64,000 nt of DNA from Methanobacterium alkalithermotolerans (GTDB lineage: Archaea > Methanobacteriota > Methanobacteria > Methanobacteriales > Methanobacteriaceae): assembly GCF_018141185.1 (NCBI RefSeq), contig NZ_CP058560.1, forward strand, positions 62,001 to 126,000, given 5' to 3'. Positions within the stretch are counted from its first letter, which is position 1. Each line of letters starts with the position of its first letter. Positions 9,220-18,040 of the stretch are shown here, piece after piece. A program made the position numbers and the translations under genes. The notes under the pieces were generated by a model. It made no database searches. It was given only the letters and a program-made list of their open reading frames with translations, and was not told where the DNA came from.

Positions 9220-9948
9220 CTACAACCTTAAAATACGGGTTCTTTCTTCAAAGGGAACAGCCAGATCAATGATATTACCATTCATATAGGCAGTAACTGA
9301 GGTGATAACACTTCCTGGTATCACATGGGATGGTGCTCCTCTTTTTACCAGGTAAACATTTTTATTTCCCAGAGCAGCTCCCATCATGGCCCCGGCCACA
9401 CTACCCACACTCTCCAGATTTTCTATGGTGGCAATAATCACCGGATCATCAGTTTTATCTGATACATAACCCACTCCCGGTATGTGATTAACCCCGGGGG
9501 TGATCGGGGCAGATACATCTGTAACCCCACTCATGCCCTGGGCAGCCAGCCGGGCGGAGTTGGCCACCTCTCCCACAAAGTCTTCCCCTCCATAGGTGTC
9601 AAAGGCCATGATGATAGCATCAGGGTAACGGTCCTGACGTATACGTGCTTCAGCATAAGATATGCCCTCCCCGGCACCTTCCGGGGTGGAGGATATCCCC
9701 TCTACATCCCCCAGGTCCTCGGCATTATCCCTTAAAATTTGCACCATGGCCTGGTTAATGGTCTCTAAAAGTTCATCCGGGACAAAAGCACTGATAACCA
9801 CATCATCACCAGTTATATTGGTTAAAGCAGCTTTATCAGCTCCCAAATCCACTAAATGGGAGATGTTATCTTCTAAGTTCTTTATAAGAGAGTTACTACA
9901 ACTTGTGTCATTATTAGATATATCTGCACCAATGGAGCTTACTTTCAT
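9220..9948 (-). CDS. Unrecognised conserved archaeal protein, 242 aa
   Basis: A soluble acidic protein, well supported as a gene (GGTGATCCC before the ATG, good codon use), but I cannot assign a family with confidence. It has a Gly/Ala-rich C-terminal half, with GVNHIPGVGY, VGSVAGAMMGAALG and a run of small residues that could form a nucleotide- or ligand-binding fold, and FDTYGGEDFVGEVANSARLAAQG in the centre. It is followed by sucD and hmgA on the same strand but separated by 150 bases, so co-transcription is uncertain. A faint resemblance to the end of HutP (GVNHI) is too short to use. Confidence 0.7.
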   Translation of the reverse strand: MKVSSIGADISNNDTSCSNSLIKNLEDNISHLVDLGADKAALTNITGDDVVISAFVPDELLETINQAMVQILRDNAEDLGDVEGISSTPEGAGEGISYAEARIRQDRYPDAIIMAFDTYGGEDFVGEVANSARLAAQGMSGVTDVSAPITPGVNHIPGVGYVSDKTDDPVIIATIENLESVGSVAGAMMGAALGNKNVYLVKRGAPSHVIPGSVITSVTAYMNGNIIDLAVPFEERTRILRL

Positions 9949-10334
9949 GGGATCACCTTTTAGATTAATTATATATAATAATTGGATATAAGTATCAGTT
10001 TTGGGGTTAGGTGTGGTATTTTTAATTAATTTCTTTTTTAGATTAAGGTAATATTTAGTTTATCTTCACTTTTTAATACATTTTAAGTAATTGTTATATT
10101 TGCTACAAACAAATAGGTAGATTTATTTAGTGTTATTACTAATACTGAGGTGTTTTACTATCAGTTTCAGGGATCTTTAATCCCGCATCAGTAAAGTTCA
10201 GTTTCAGTATTTATTATACTGCACAAAGGAGTTTTTGCTTTTTTTTAAGCCGTCCTTTAGAAATTAGCAATCATTTACCATTTATTTTTCAGATATTTAT
10301 CTTACATAATTGATTGTACAAGGAGGTGAAAAAC
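9949..10334. other. Long spacer and leader upstream of the surface protein gene
   Basis: About 390 bases between divergent genes. The right half holds a nested stem-loop (10141-10211, separate entry), then a T-rich run at 10231-10249 and a strong ribosome binding site at 10321-10329. The left half is plain AT-rich DNA with promoter-like tracts. Confidence 0.45.
10141..10211 (+). promoter_or_regulatory. Nested stem-loop in the 5' leader of the surface protein gene
   Basis: Three pairs of complementary arms nest around one centre: AATACTGA (10141-10148) with TCAGTATT (10204-10211); TTTACT (10154-10159) with AGTAAA (10190-10195); GGGAT (10170-10174) with ATCCC (10180-10184) around a five-base loop. 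All 19 pairs are Watson-Crick. A U-rich run follows about 20 bases later. It could be an RNA regulatory element or a protein-binding dyad; the sequence alone does not decide. Confidence 0.5.
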
Positions 10335-13300
10335 GTGAAAAAACAACTAATAATGACTCTAATTGTTCTATTATTAGCTATCACCCTGGCTGGTGCGGTA
10401 TCTGCTACGGTGGATCCTGATAGTGTGAAATACGTTTCCCCTACAGGTAGTGATGATAACGATGGAAGTGAACTATACCCTTATCTAACTATTGGTAAAG
10501 GAATAACTTCAGTAAGTGTGGATGGTACGGTTAATGTGGCTGATGGGGTCTACCAGGAACAATTAATTATTGATAAGAATGTTAATCTGGTGGGTCAAAG
10601 CCAGGAAAACACCATCCTTGATGGGGCTAATACTAAACGACCCCTTACCATAGATACTGGTGTTACAGTGAGTATCAGTCTATTTACCATACGAAATGGT
10701 AGAGCCACTGGTTCCTATGCTTATGGGGGAGGAATCCTCAACACTGGAAACTTGACTCTTGATAAGTGTACCATCAAAAATAATCAGGCCAACCCTAATA
10801 CTTTTTATGGATCCAGTTACGGGGGAGGAATTCACAACTCTGGAAACCTGACCCTGAAAGGTAGCACTGTTGAATACAACACTGGTACCGGTTACTATAC
10901 TTATGGTGGAGGAATCCATAACTGGGGGACTATGACTATTGAAGACAGCACCATACAGTACAATCAAGCTATCAGTTCTTCTGATGAGGCTATGGGTGGT
11001 GGAATCTACAACGAAAATACACTTACCATCATTAACAGTAATATAAATGGTAACAGAGCCCAGAGCAGCTATCCTGATGATGCTTATGGTGGTGGTATTT
11101 ACAATAGGGGTGCTTTGATTATGGATAACACCAACCTGGAAGGCAATATAGCATCTGGTTATGACGCCTATGGTGGAGGTATCTACAGTTATTATGGTAC
11201 CCTGGAAATTAAAAACAGTACCATCCATAATAACCTGGCCGAAGCCAGCAATACCTCAGCTTACGGTGGTGGAATCTACCTTAATAGTGGTAGTTTAACC
11301 TTAACCAATAGTAACATCAACCAAAACACAGTAACTGGACAGGATGGTTTTTGGGCTGAAGGTGGTGGAATCTACAACTCAGGAGGCGCCATGACCATCA
11401 CCGGTGGAAGTGTAAGTTCTAACCGGGTTAACGGAGGATCTGCCAGTGGTGGTGGGATTAGTAGTGATGGTTATCTTAATATGGTGACCATAAATGGTTG
11501 CACCATCCATGATAACGCTCTCTACAGTACTTTTACTTCTAATGGTGGTGGAATTTACAATAAAGCCCCTATGGCCATTAATGATTCAACTATCAAAGGT
11601 AATACGGCTAAAAATGGTGGTGGAATCTACAATTACCAGAGTTCACTAACCATCACCGGATCCACTATTCAGGAGAATAATGCCGCTATTGGAGCTGGAA
11701 TCTGGAATTCAGGAACCACCAGTATCTCTAATTCAACAATCACTGGTAACATCGCATCTATTCAGGGTGGTGGAATACACCACCGGAGTGGTACTTTGAC
11801 TCTCACCGATACAAACATAATCCACAACACTGCTACTACTTACGGTGGTGGAATATCAAATGAGGGTACTTTATACATTCAAAACTCAGCCATAAATGAT
11901 AACACAGCACAATTTGGTGGTGGAATCTTCAACGTCGACCGGGAAGTTATTCTGGATAGCACTGAAATCTTAAGAAACACCGCAGCCGACTATAATGGAA
12001 ACGGAGCACGCGGAGGAGCCATTTACAACCACTATGGTGCAGTTACTATCGATAAGAGTAAAATCAATAATAACACCGCATATTCTTACACCTTTGTATA
12101 TGGTGGAGGAATATACACTTATAGTGGTTTATTAACCATTACCAACAGCAACTTCAACCATAACACCGCCGCTGCTACTAGTAATGTATATGGTGGAGGA
12201 ATCTACACCTACGATAGTATGGTGACCATGAACTTCAACCGTATAGTGGGCAATTCCCATAAAACCATCTATCATTCCCTCGACTCACAATACGGTACTG
12301 TAAATGCTGAGTACAATTGGTGGGGTTCCAATAATCCCAACTTTGCCACTTTAATTAGTGGTGTGGTGGATTACACTCCATGGTTATACATGACCTTCCA
12401 GGCTGATCCTACCAGTATTGTACAGGGTGAAACCTCTACTCTAACTGCTAACTTCAACCAGGCCTTTGATGGTACCACGGTTACTCCTTTAAATCCAGTT
12501 GATGGTCACCTGCCGGATGGTACTCTAGTGACTTTTAAGACGGATTTAGGAGAAGTGGGTAGCCAAGAAGTGGATAAACCCACCACTGGTGGTGTGGCCA
12601 TTGCTACTTTAAATGGTACTCAATCAGGACTAGCTACGGTTAATGCAATGCTGGATGGGGAGGAACTATCACATACGGTGCAGGTTACCGGATCAGAACA
12701 CAACCTGGTGGTGAATGTCACCGGCCAGGGTATTGTTAATAAGAATCCAGATATGGCTTCTTATCCTGCTGGTACTGTGGTTACATTGACTGCTGTTGCT
12801 AATCCTGGTTGGAACTTCAGCCACTGGACGGGAGACCTGACTGGAAACACTAATCCTCAGACTATAACTATGGATGGGGATAGGTCTGTTACTGCGGTCT
12901 TTGTAGCAGATGCACCGGAAACTGGTATTTTCACCCGTTTAATGGTGCAGGATGCGGCTATTCGGGTCAGGAATTTCATCACCAGTCGTGGTGTTTTACC
13001 TAACTGGGTGCGTATGGTGGATACCGCCGGTACAACGCATTATGTGACCATGCCCGTATTTCTGGAGTTATCCACTGCCAGTTTGATATCTTCGGCTAAT
13101 GAATTTAAGGCCCTGGATGTTAAAACGGCACCTAAAGCTGTGGGTTCAACCATTGTAAACCGCAACCTTTACAAGGCTGGTTATATGGATATGGCCTACA
13201 GGGTGAATAAGTTCATCCGGAATAATGGTGTGGCACCTAATTTCGCCTGGAGCTCACTGGGTAACATTCGTTTCCAGGCACTGGTGGATAGTTTTGCTCG

Positions 13301-13373
13301 TATTGTGGCTTTTAAAGCTGAAAGAAAAGTACTACCAAATTATGTGGTAATAAACACCCGTCGGGTAAGGTAA
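10335..13373 (+). CDS. Secreted beta-helix surface/adhesin-like protein with pseudomurein-binding repeats
   Basis: About 1012 aa. A signal peptide (KKQLIMTLIVLLLAITLAGA, cleavage near AVSA) is followed by a parallel beta-helix region (about 30-670) built of repeated YGGGIYN and NSTI/NNTA rungs. Next come an Ig-like segment (about 690-790), an InlB-B/Flg_new-type repeat with WNFSHWTGDLTG and VTAVF (about 795-860), and two C-terminal pseudomurein-binding repeats (AAIRVRNFITSRGVLPNWV and AYRVNKFIRNNGVAPNFAW). The last anchor the protein to the Methanobacteriales cell wall. I start at GTG 10335, five bases after AGGAGGTGA; a TTG at 10314 lies before the binding site. Such proteins are thought to mediate adhesion to cells or surfaces. 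Monocistronic. Confidence 0.92.
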   Translation: MKKQLIMTLIVLLLAITLAGAVSATVDPDSVKYVSPTGSDDNDGSELYPYLTIGKGITSVSVDGTVNVADGVYQEQLIIDKNVNLVGQSQENTILDGANTKRPLTIDTGVTVSISLFTIRNGRATGSYAYGGGILNTGNLTLDKCTIKNNQANPNTFYGSSYGGGIHNSGNLTLKGSTVEYNTGTGYYTYGGGIHNWGTMTIEDSTIQYNQAISSSDEAMGGGIYNENTLTIINSNINGNRAQSSYPDDAYGGGIYNRGALIMDNTNLEGNIASGYDAYGGGIYSYYGTLEIKNSTIHNNLAEASNTSAYGGGIYLNSGSLTLTNSNINQNTVTGQDGFWAEGGGIYNSGGAMTITGGSVSSNRVNGGSASGGGISSDGYLNMVTINGCTIHDNALYSTFTSNGGGIYNKAPMAINDSTIKGNTAKNGGGIYNYQSSLTITGSTIQENNAAIGAGIWNSGTTSISNSTITGNIASIQGGGIHHRSGTLTLTDTNIIHNTATTYGGGISNEGTLYIQNSAINDNTAQFGGGIFNVDREVILDSTEILRNTAADYNGNGARGGAIYNHYGAVTIDKSKINNNTAYSYTFVYGGGIYTYSGLLTITNSNFNHNTAAATSNVYGGGIYTYDSMVTMNFNRIVGNSHKTIYHSLDSQYGTVNAEYNWWGSNNPNFATLISGVVDYTPWLYMTFQADPTSIVQGETSTLTANFNQAFDGTTVTPLNPVDGHLPDGTLVTFKTDLGEVGSQEVDKPTTGGVAIATLNGTQSGLATVNAMLDGEELSHTVQVTGSEHNLVVNVTGQGIVNKNPDMASYPAGTVVTLTAVANPGWNFSHWTGDLTGNTNPQTITMDGDRSVTAVFVADAPETGIFTRLMVQDAAIRVRNFITSRGVLPNWVRMVDTAGTTHYVTMPVFLELSTASLISSANEFKALDVKTAPKAVGSTIVNRNLYKAGYMDMAYRVNKFIRNNGVAPNFAWSSLGNIRFQALVDSFARIVAFKAERKVLPNYVVINTRRVR

Positions 13374-13387
13374 AAAACAAATAATTT

Positions 13388-13412
13388 ATCCCCTTTTTCT
13401 TTTTTTTTATTC
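13388..13412 (+). terminator. T-rich transcription stop after the surface protein gene
   Basis: Beginning 15 bases after the stop codon the coding strand reads CCCC followed by two long T-runs. Archaeal RNA polymerase terminates at such runs without a hairpin. Confidence 0.5.
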
Positions 13413-13634
13413 AATACTAGAATTTAAGTTATATTTTAAAAACAGATTAAGGCCTAAATATAATATTATTTTTTAAGGTTGGTTTAGATAAAAACTAATA
13501 TACTAGTTTAAAGGATATACTAATATATTCATCATTATATACATTGTTTTTATTATCAATATTTAACTGATATTAACTTTTAACTTAAATCTTAATAACT
13601 AAAATTATTTACTACTATAAGAAGGTGTATAAAT

Positions 13635-14297
13635 TTGGAAAATGTTGTCCAGATATGTGTCCCTGTATTTGAAAAAACCCTGGAAAAAGCTGTTTTATCG
13701 GGGAAATCCTACCAAAAAATGGGTGCAGATTTATTAGAACTCCGGATAGATGCTCTGGATAATCCCACCCCCAAAATGGTGGAGGATATATTAGGGGAGC
13801 TGGAACTACCGGTTATTGCCACTAACCGGGTGGAATCAGAAGGTGGATTTTTTAAGGGATCTGAAGAAGAACGCATAGAACTACTCTTAGCCGCCAGTTC
13901 CCAGGCCCATTACCTGGATATAGAACTTAAAACTAAAGAGGAGTTACGCCAAAGGGTGATAAAATCAGCCTCTAAATCCATTATATCTTTCCATGACTTT
14001 AATAAAACCCCGTCTATCGTTTCCCTACGGAAGATTGTGGAAGAAGAACTGAGCCTGGGGGATATTGCCAAGTTCGCGGTTATGCCTCACAATATGGAGG
14101 ATACTTTAAGGGTGCTTAAGATTATTCAGGAGTATCCTTCCACTTTGGGACTGGCCATGGGATCCTATGGTAAATACACCCGGGTGGTTGGGCCTTTATT
14201 TGGTTCACCCTTTACTTTTGCTTCTGGTAATAAATCCACTGCCCCGGGACAGATGGATATTAGCACCACCCGCATGATTATAGATGAACTGATTTAA
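13635..14297 (+). CDS. aroD: 3-dehydroquinate dehydratase, type I
   Basis: 220 aa. The TIM-barrel type I enzyme dehydrates 3-dehydroquinate to 3-dehydroshikimate in the aromatic amino acid pathway. Visible active-site elements: LLELRID (Glu35, Arg37), SFHDF with the catalytic His near 119, and AKFAVMP with the Schiff-base Lys near 145; the C-terminal SPFTFASG and APGQMD loops close the site. The start is TTG at 13635 with GGTGT six bases upstream. The gene stands alone. Confidence 0.95.
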   Translation: MENVVQICVPVFEKTLEKAVLSGKSYQKMGADLLELRIDALDNPTPKMVEDILGELELPVIATNRVESEGGFFKGSEEERIELLLAASSQAHYLDIELKTKEELRQRVIKSASKSIISFHDFNKTPSIVSLRKIVEEELSLGDIAKFAVMPHNMEDTLRVLKIIQEYPSTLGLAMGSYGKYTRVVGPLFGSPFTFASGNKSTAPGQMDISTTRMIIDELI

Positions 14298-14396
14298 TAA
14301 GCATATATTTATTACTTAAAATAAAATGATTAAAACTAGAATAGATTATTATTATCAAATACATTTAATATTATCCAACACTTTAATGGTGAAATC

Positions 14397-15020
14397 ATGA
14401 GAAATAGTACTAAAATTCTGGTGGGTTTCATGGTACTGGCCCTGGGTTTAGTAGTGGCCTCTTCTATTGCTTTATCCTCAATAGAACCCACCCTTAATGT
14501 TAATATCCAGACTGATGGTTCATCCACCACGGTAAGTTCCTATACCTGGTGGGGTATGGTACCTCCTGAAATGGATCGGGAAATGGCCCAGTATGCAGCG
14601 GGAGCCATTAACGAACCTTCCAGTTCTCTGGAGAGCATAGAAGCTGGGGTTAAATCTATTGCTAATAAATATAACTACACCCAGGTAGATATCACCCTTA
14701 AGTCCCAGTTTGGTGAAGACCAGCTACCCTTAATAGCGGTGGTAAAAGGAAATTCCATGGTTCCCACCTTATATGACGGTCAAAGTATCACCGTACTAAA
14801 AACCGCAGATATTAAAGAAGGGGATATTGTGGTGTCCTTCCATCCCACCTATGATTTAATAGTAAAAAGAGTCAGTATCATTGAAGAAGACCGGGTTTAT
14901 CTCATCAGTGATAACAAGGAAGTGGAAGTAACCTACACTGCCACTTCAGTAATAACCCGCACCCCCCTGAATACCTGGGTCCCCCGGGGAGATATTATTG
15001 GAGTAGTTAAATCCTACTAA
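14397..15020 (+). CDS. S24/S26-type signal peptidase-like membrane protein
   Basis: 207 aa. An N-terminal membrane segment (about 7-28) precedes a non-catalytic linker of about 90 residues. Then comes the peptidase core: VVKGNSMVPTLYDG with the nucleophile Ser near 121, an EGDIVVSF strand, LIVKRVSI with a Lys at the general-base position, and VYLISDNK. Archaeal and ER type I signal peptidases usually have His where bacterial enzymes have Lys; this protein shows VKRV, so it follows the bacterial pattern. The long segment between the membrane anchor and the core is unusual. GGTGA lies before the ATG. Likely a processing peptidase for secreted proteins; substrate unknown. Confidence 0.8.
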   Translation: MRNSTKILVGFMVLALGLVVASSIALSSIEPTLNVNIQTDGSSTTVSSYTWWGMVPPEMDREMAQYAAGAINEPSSSLESIEAGVKSIANKYNYTQVDITLKSQFGEDQLPLIAVVKGNSMVPTLYDGQSITVLKTADIKEGDIVVSFHPTYDLIVKRVSIIEEDRVYLISDNKEVEVTYTATSVITRTPLNTWVPRGDIIGVVKSY

Positions 15021-15066
15021 ATGTGGGGACTAATAAACTAATTTTTTTTTTTATACGTTTTCCCCT

Positions 15067-15092
15067 ATTATTCCTGGTTTTCCAGGGATAAT
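15067..15092. repeat. 11-bp stem-loop with T4 loop
   Basis: ATTATTCCTGG, TTTT, CCAGGGATAAT: every position pairs if one G-U is allowed. It lies 50 bases after the signal peptidase stop and after a T-run, so it is not needed as a terminator for it. GGGATAAT recurs at about 15117-15124 and CCTTGAG occurs twice nearby, so this spacer has more structure than most in the window. Confidence 0.5.
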
Positions 15093-15240
15093 CACTATAT
15101 TTTCCTTGAGAAATTTAGGGATAATAACTCTCCCATTCATCTAAAATAATCCTTGAGCTCCCCCGGTGGAATATTTAATATAAGATAAGGCTCCATATAA
15201 ATAAAACATATTGGCTTTTATAATTGTAGAGGGTTTCAGA

Positions 15241-16071
15241 ATGAGGGATAAGATAAAAAATATAATGCAGCAGTTTTTGCAGTTCTATTTAACCATACTA
15301 ATTATACTCATTGTGGTGGATGTGGTTCTTTTAATTGTTTTAACCCTGGATCAATCCCGGATTTTTGAGTTTTTCCAGATAAGTTCTTCTACTGTGGTAA
15401 ATATTTACAATTTTGATTTAATGGTTTCGTTGTTGCTATTTATAAATTTATTAATGGTACTTATCACCAGAGAGGACCGGAGAGATTTTATAAAGAATAA
15501 CTGGGTTTTTATTCCAGCGGTTATACCCTTTGACTTTATATTCCTGGGACAATTAGGAGTCACCCTCACCCTGCCTCTGGCTATTTTACGGGTGATTCAT
15601 ATCCTGGCCCTCATTCGTACCATAACAAAAATGGGATCCACTTTTGTCAAGTTCACCAAAAAAACTGGTTTAAGTTATGGTATCACCATTATCACCATAC
15701 TATTTTTATGTACCTCCTTTAGCTTCCTTCTGGTGGAAAGGGGTGTTAATCCTGAAGTTAAAAATTATGAGGACTCCGCCTGGTATACCGTTACCACCAT
15801 GACCACCACCGGTTACGGGGATATTGTGCCGGTAACCTCCTGGGGACGGTTTATAGGTGCCTTTATGATGATTTCTGGTTTGGCCTTCACTGGATATGCC
15901 ACCGCATCTGTGGCCAGTATGCTGGTGGATAAATTCCGGGAAGAACAAGACAAGGATCGTAAAGCACTGGCCCAGATATCTCAAAAACTAAACCAGGAAA
16001 GGAAAAAAGAAAGTGAAGAAATTAAAGAGTCACTGAATGATATTTTAAAAAGGCTGGATGAGAAAAAATAA
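15241..16071 (+). CDS. Voltage-gated-type potassium channel subunit
   Basis: About 276 aa. Hydrophobic segments near 15-40, 60-80, 95-115 and 145-170 form a reduced voltage-sensor-like part. A pore loop with the K+ selectivity filter TMTTTGYGD (about 190) is followed by an inner helix (FIGAFMMISGLAFTGYATASV). The C-terminal 40 residues are charged and helical, probably a tetramerising coiled coil. I start at ATG 15241, seven bases after GAGG, not at the TTG 30 bases upstream. Role: K+ flux across the cell membrane. Monocistronic, convergent with the response regulator gene. Confidence 0.9.
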   Translation: MRDKIKNIMQQFLQFYLTILIILIVVDVVLLIVLTLDQSRIFEFFQISSSTVVNIYNFDLMVSLLLFINLLMVLITREDRRDFIKNNWVFIPAVIPFDFIFLGQLGVTLTLPLAILRVIHILALIRTITKMGSTFVKFTKKTGLSYGITIITILFLCTSFSFLLVERGVNPEVKNYEDSAWYTVTTMTTTGYGDIVPVTSWGRFIGAFMMISGLAFTGYATASVASMLVDKFREEQDKDRKALAQISQKLNQERKKESEEIKESLNDILKRLDEKK

Positions 16072-16113
16072 TTGTTTAAACTTTTTTTACTAATCTAAGG
16101 GAGTATTATATAA

Positions 16114-16476
16114 TTATTTCAGGGCCAGCTGAATATTAATCCGTAATTCCTCATTATTTAAGGGCTTAAGCAAATAACAATTAGGATTAATCTCCAGGGC
16201 ACTATCCACCACTTTTGGATCCATATAAGCACTGATAATGATTATCGGGAACTTGCTCCAACTTTTTAATTTTTTTATGGTTTCAATACCATTGATTTTT
16301 CCTTTTAAATGGATATCGGCCACGACCAGATGGGGAGGGTGCTTTTTTGCAATTTCCAAAGCTTCACTACCTGTAGAAGAGATGAATACTTTATCATATC
16401 CCCATGATTTTAACTTGGTTTTAAGTTCCAGGGCTATTAGACCTTCATCTTCCATTATCAGGATATTTTTTTCCAT
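16114..16476 (-). CDS. Single-domain response regulator receiver (CheY-like)
   Basis: 120 aa, a bare receiver domain. Acidic pocket Glu9-Asp10, phospho-acceptor Asp54 in VVADIHL, Ser82 in IIISAYMD and Lys104 in LLKPL match the family. There is no output domain, so it must act through a partner; methanogens often pair such proteins with PAS-histidine kinases encoded elsewhere. GGGGAGAT precedes the ATG. No kinase gene is adjacent. Confidence 0.92.
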   Translation of the reverse strand: MEKNILIMEDEGLIALELKTKLKSWGYDKVFISSTGSEALEIAKKHPPHLVVADIHLKGKINGIETIKKLKSWSKFPIIIISAYMDPKVVDSALEINPNCYLLKPLNNEELRINIQLALK

Positions 16477-16898
16477 ATTATCTCCCCTTTATGAGTATCA
16501 GGTAACTCCTATTATAAGCTATTTTTTTTGCAATCCCTTATCATAGTTACTGCTTTATAAGCACCCCCTATATAAATTTAATGTTTTATATTCAATATTT
16601 TTAAAATTATTTGATAGTTTAGGAATATTATTTAACTTATCATAAAAAAAATCTTATTTAAACTTTTTAGATTAACATTTACTTTGCTGTAAGAACAATT
16701 AATAATCAATAAAATAATATAATAAACAGTATAGTAATTTACAGCTTAAAAAACAAGATTTAATACATTGTGGGTTAATAGCACATTTATTTAAGGAAAA
16801 TATATATAAAGTAGTTACAACATAAGGGCATACGATAAGATAGCATTGTTCACCCTGTATATATATTGTGGGTATGAACATCTAAGGAAAGTGATATT
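16477..16898. other. Divergent intergenic region
   Basis: About 420 bases between the response regulator and the CARF-HTH gene. It is strongly AT-rich, with a TATA-like TATATATAAAG at about 16800-16811 and another TATATATA at about 16857-16864, likely promoter elements for the CARF-HTH gene. I see no gene or RNA in it. Confidence 0.4.
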
Positions 16899-17492
16899 AT
16901 GGAAACAACTATGATTTCCACCATTTATTCCATTGAGCCGGTGATGATCTGTATCACCCAGTTTTCTCCCAAAAAGGTAGTGCTCTTAAGGGAGGATAAG
17001 GCTCCAGATGAGAAAAATAAAGTGGAGCAAATTTTGAATGATACAGTAGGTAAATTTATTGAAATTGTATCCCATGAAACCAGCTTATATGACGTGGTGC
17101 GGGTAGCTCAGGACACGGCTGATGTGATTGATGAAGAAAAAGCAGCCGGCAGAAGGGTGGTAGTTAATATCAGTGGGGGACGTAAACCTCAAGCTTTAGG
17201 TGCTCTTTTTGGTTGTTATGCCCGGCACCAGGAAGTAGAAAGAATAGTATATGTCACTGAAGAAGACAGTGAATTAATTGATCTACCTATACTCAACTTT
17301 GGTATTTCTAAAACTAAAAAACAGGTTTTAGAGTCTCTCATTAATGGGGAGAGTTCGGTTAAAAACCTGGCCATAAAAATCGGTATCAGCCGGGGTATGA
17401 CCTACAACCACATCCGTGAATTACGGGAAATGGGCTTTATTGATCAAAATAAACTGGAAATTACTTCTGCTGGACAGCTGGCAGTAATCTAA
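16899..17492 (+). CDS. CARF-HTH transcriptional regulator, Csa3-like
   Basis: 197 aa. Residues 1-135 form a Rossmann-like CARF domain: an N-terminal strand, a central helix pair and the ligand loop [19 protein letters not shown] (about 90-108). Residues 140-197 form a winged helix ([19 protein letters not shown], then [18 protein letters not shown]). CARF domains bind cyclic oligoadenylates or other nucleotides, and Csa3-type proteins regulate CRISPR and defence genes. No CRISPR array or cas gene is present in the window, so this copy is an orphan regulator here or acts on distant loci. Confidence 0.85.
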   Translation: METTMISTIYSIEPVMICITQFSPKKVVLLREDKAPDEKNKVEQILNDTVGKFIEIVSHETSLYDVVRVAQDTADVIDEEKAAGRRVVVNISGGRKPQALGALFGCYARHQEVERIVYVTEEDSELIDLPILNFGISKTKKQVLESLINGESSVKNLAIKIGISRGMTYNHIRELREMGFIDQNKLEITSAGQLAVI

Positions 17493-18040
17493 TTTCTTCT
17501 TTTACTTAGATTATTTAAGCAGAGCTAATAAACTAAATTTTCTCCTTTACCTTTATTAAAATATATAACTGACCTATTTTTTTTTATTTATTCTGGTGTA
17601 TTTAATTTACTTTGGAATTCTAAAAAGGAATGGAATTTACAATCTGATCTAAAATAATTAATATTTGAAAAATTCCAGATGCCTGGAGCTATGATATGAT
17701 AAGTTTTTAGCTAATAATACCGTATTAAAGATGTTTTTAGGTAACATTTGCATTGTAATATCCCACCTTTTTAGTTCACTTGTGTAATTCATTTCACTTA
17801 GTAAGAAAGTGTACCTGATTACACTAATGAACTTAATAAAGAGTAAGCTAGATTTCACCAGTTAAATCTTTAAAGTATTTAACTAAGGCAATGAATTTTT
17901 AATCAATGAATCAGGCTTTTAAAGCATTATTTTAAATTAAAAAGAAAAATTAATCCGTATTATTTCTTCATATAATTTGAATAGTTTAGGAGGGTATAAA
18001 ATTCCTTAAAAAAAATACTATAATTCCAATTTTTTTATAT
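17493..18040. other. Intergenic region, no gene seen
   Basis: About 550 AT-rich bases between two convergent genes. Short open frames occur but none has a ribosome binding site or family resemblance. T-runs at 17577-17587 may stop transcription of the CARF-HTH gene. Confidence 0.4.

Noticed and set aside
9220..9948. HutP family assignment for the protein upstream of sucD
   Set aside because: Only a GVNHI-like pentapeptide is shared and not at the same position in the protein.
10680..11228. 182-codon open frame on the minus strand within the surface protein gene
   Set aside because: It is the antisense of a repetitive coding region, has no ribosome binding site and repeats with the sense frame.
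10640..12260. Repetitive DNA that might be a CRISPR array
   Set aside because: The repeats are in-frame codons of beta-helix rungs (YGGGIYN, NST), of irregular spacing, inside one long coding frame.
17658..17858. 66-codon minus-strand frame
   Set aside because: No ribosome binding site, no domain pattern, and base composition like the surrounding spacer.
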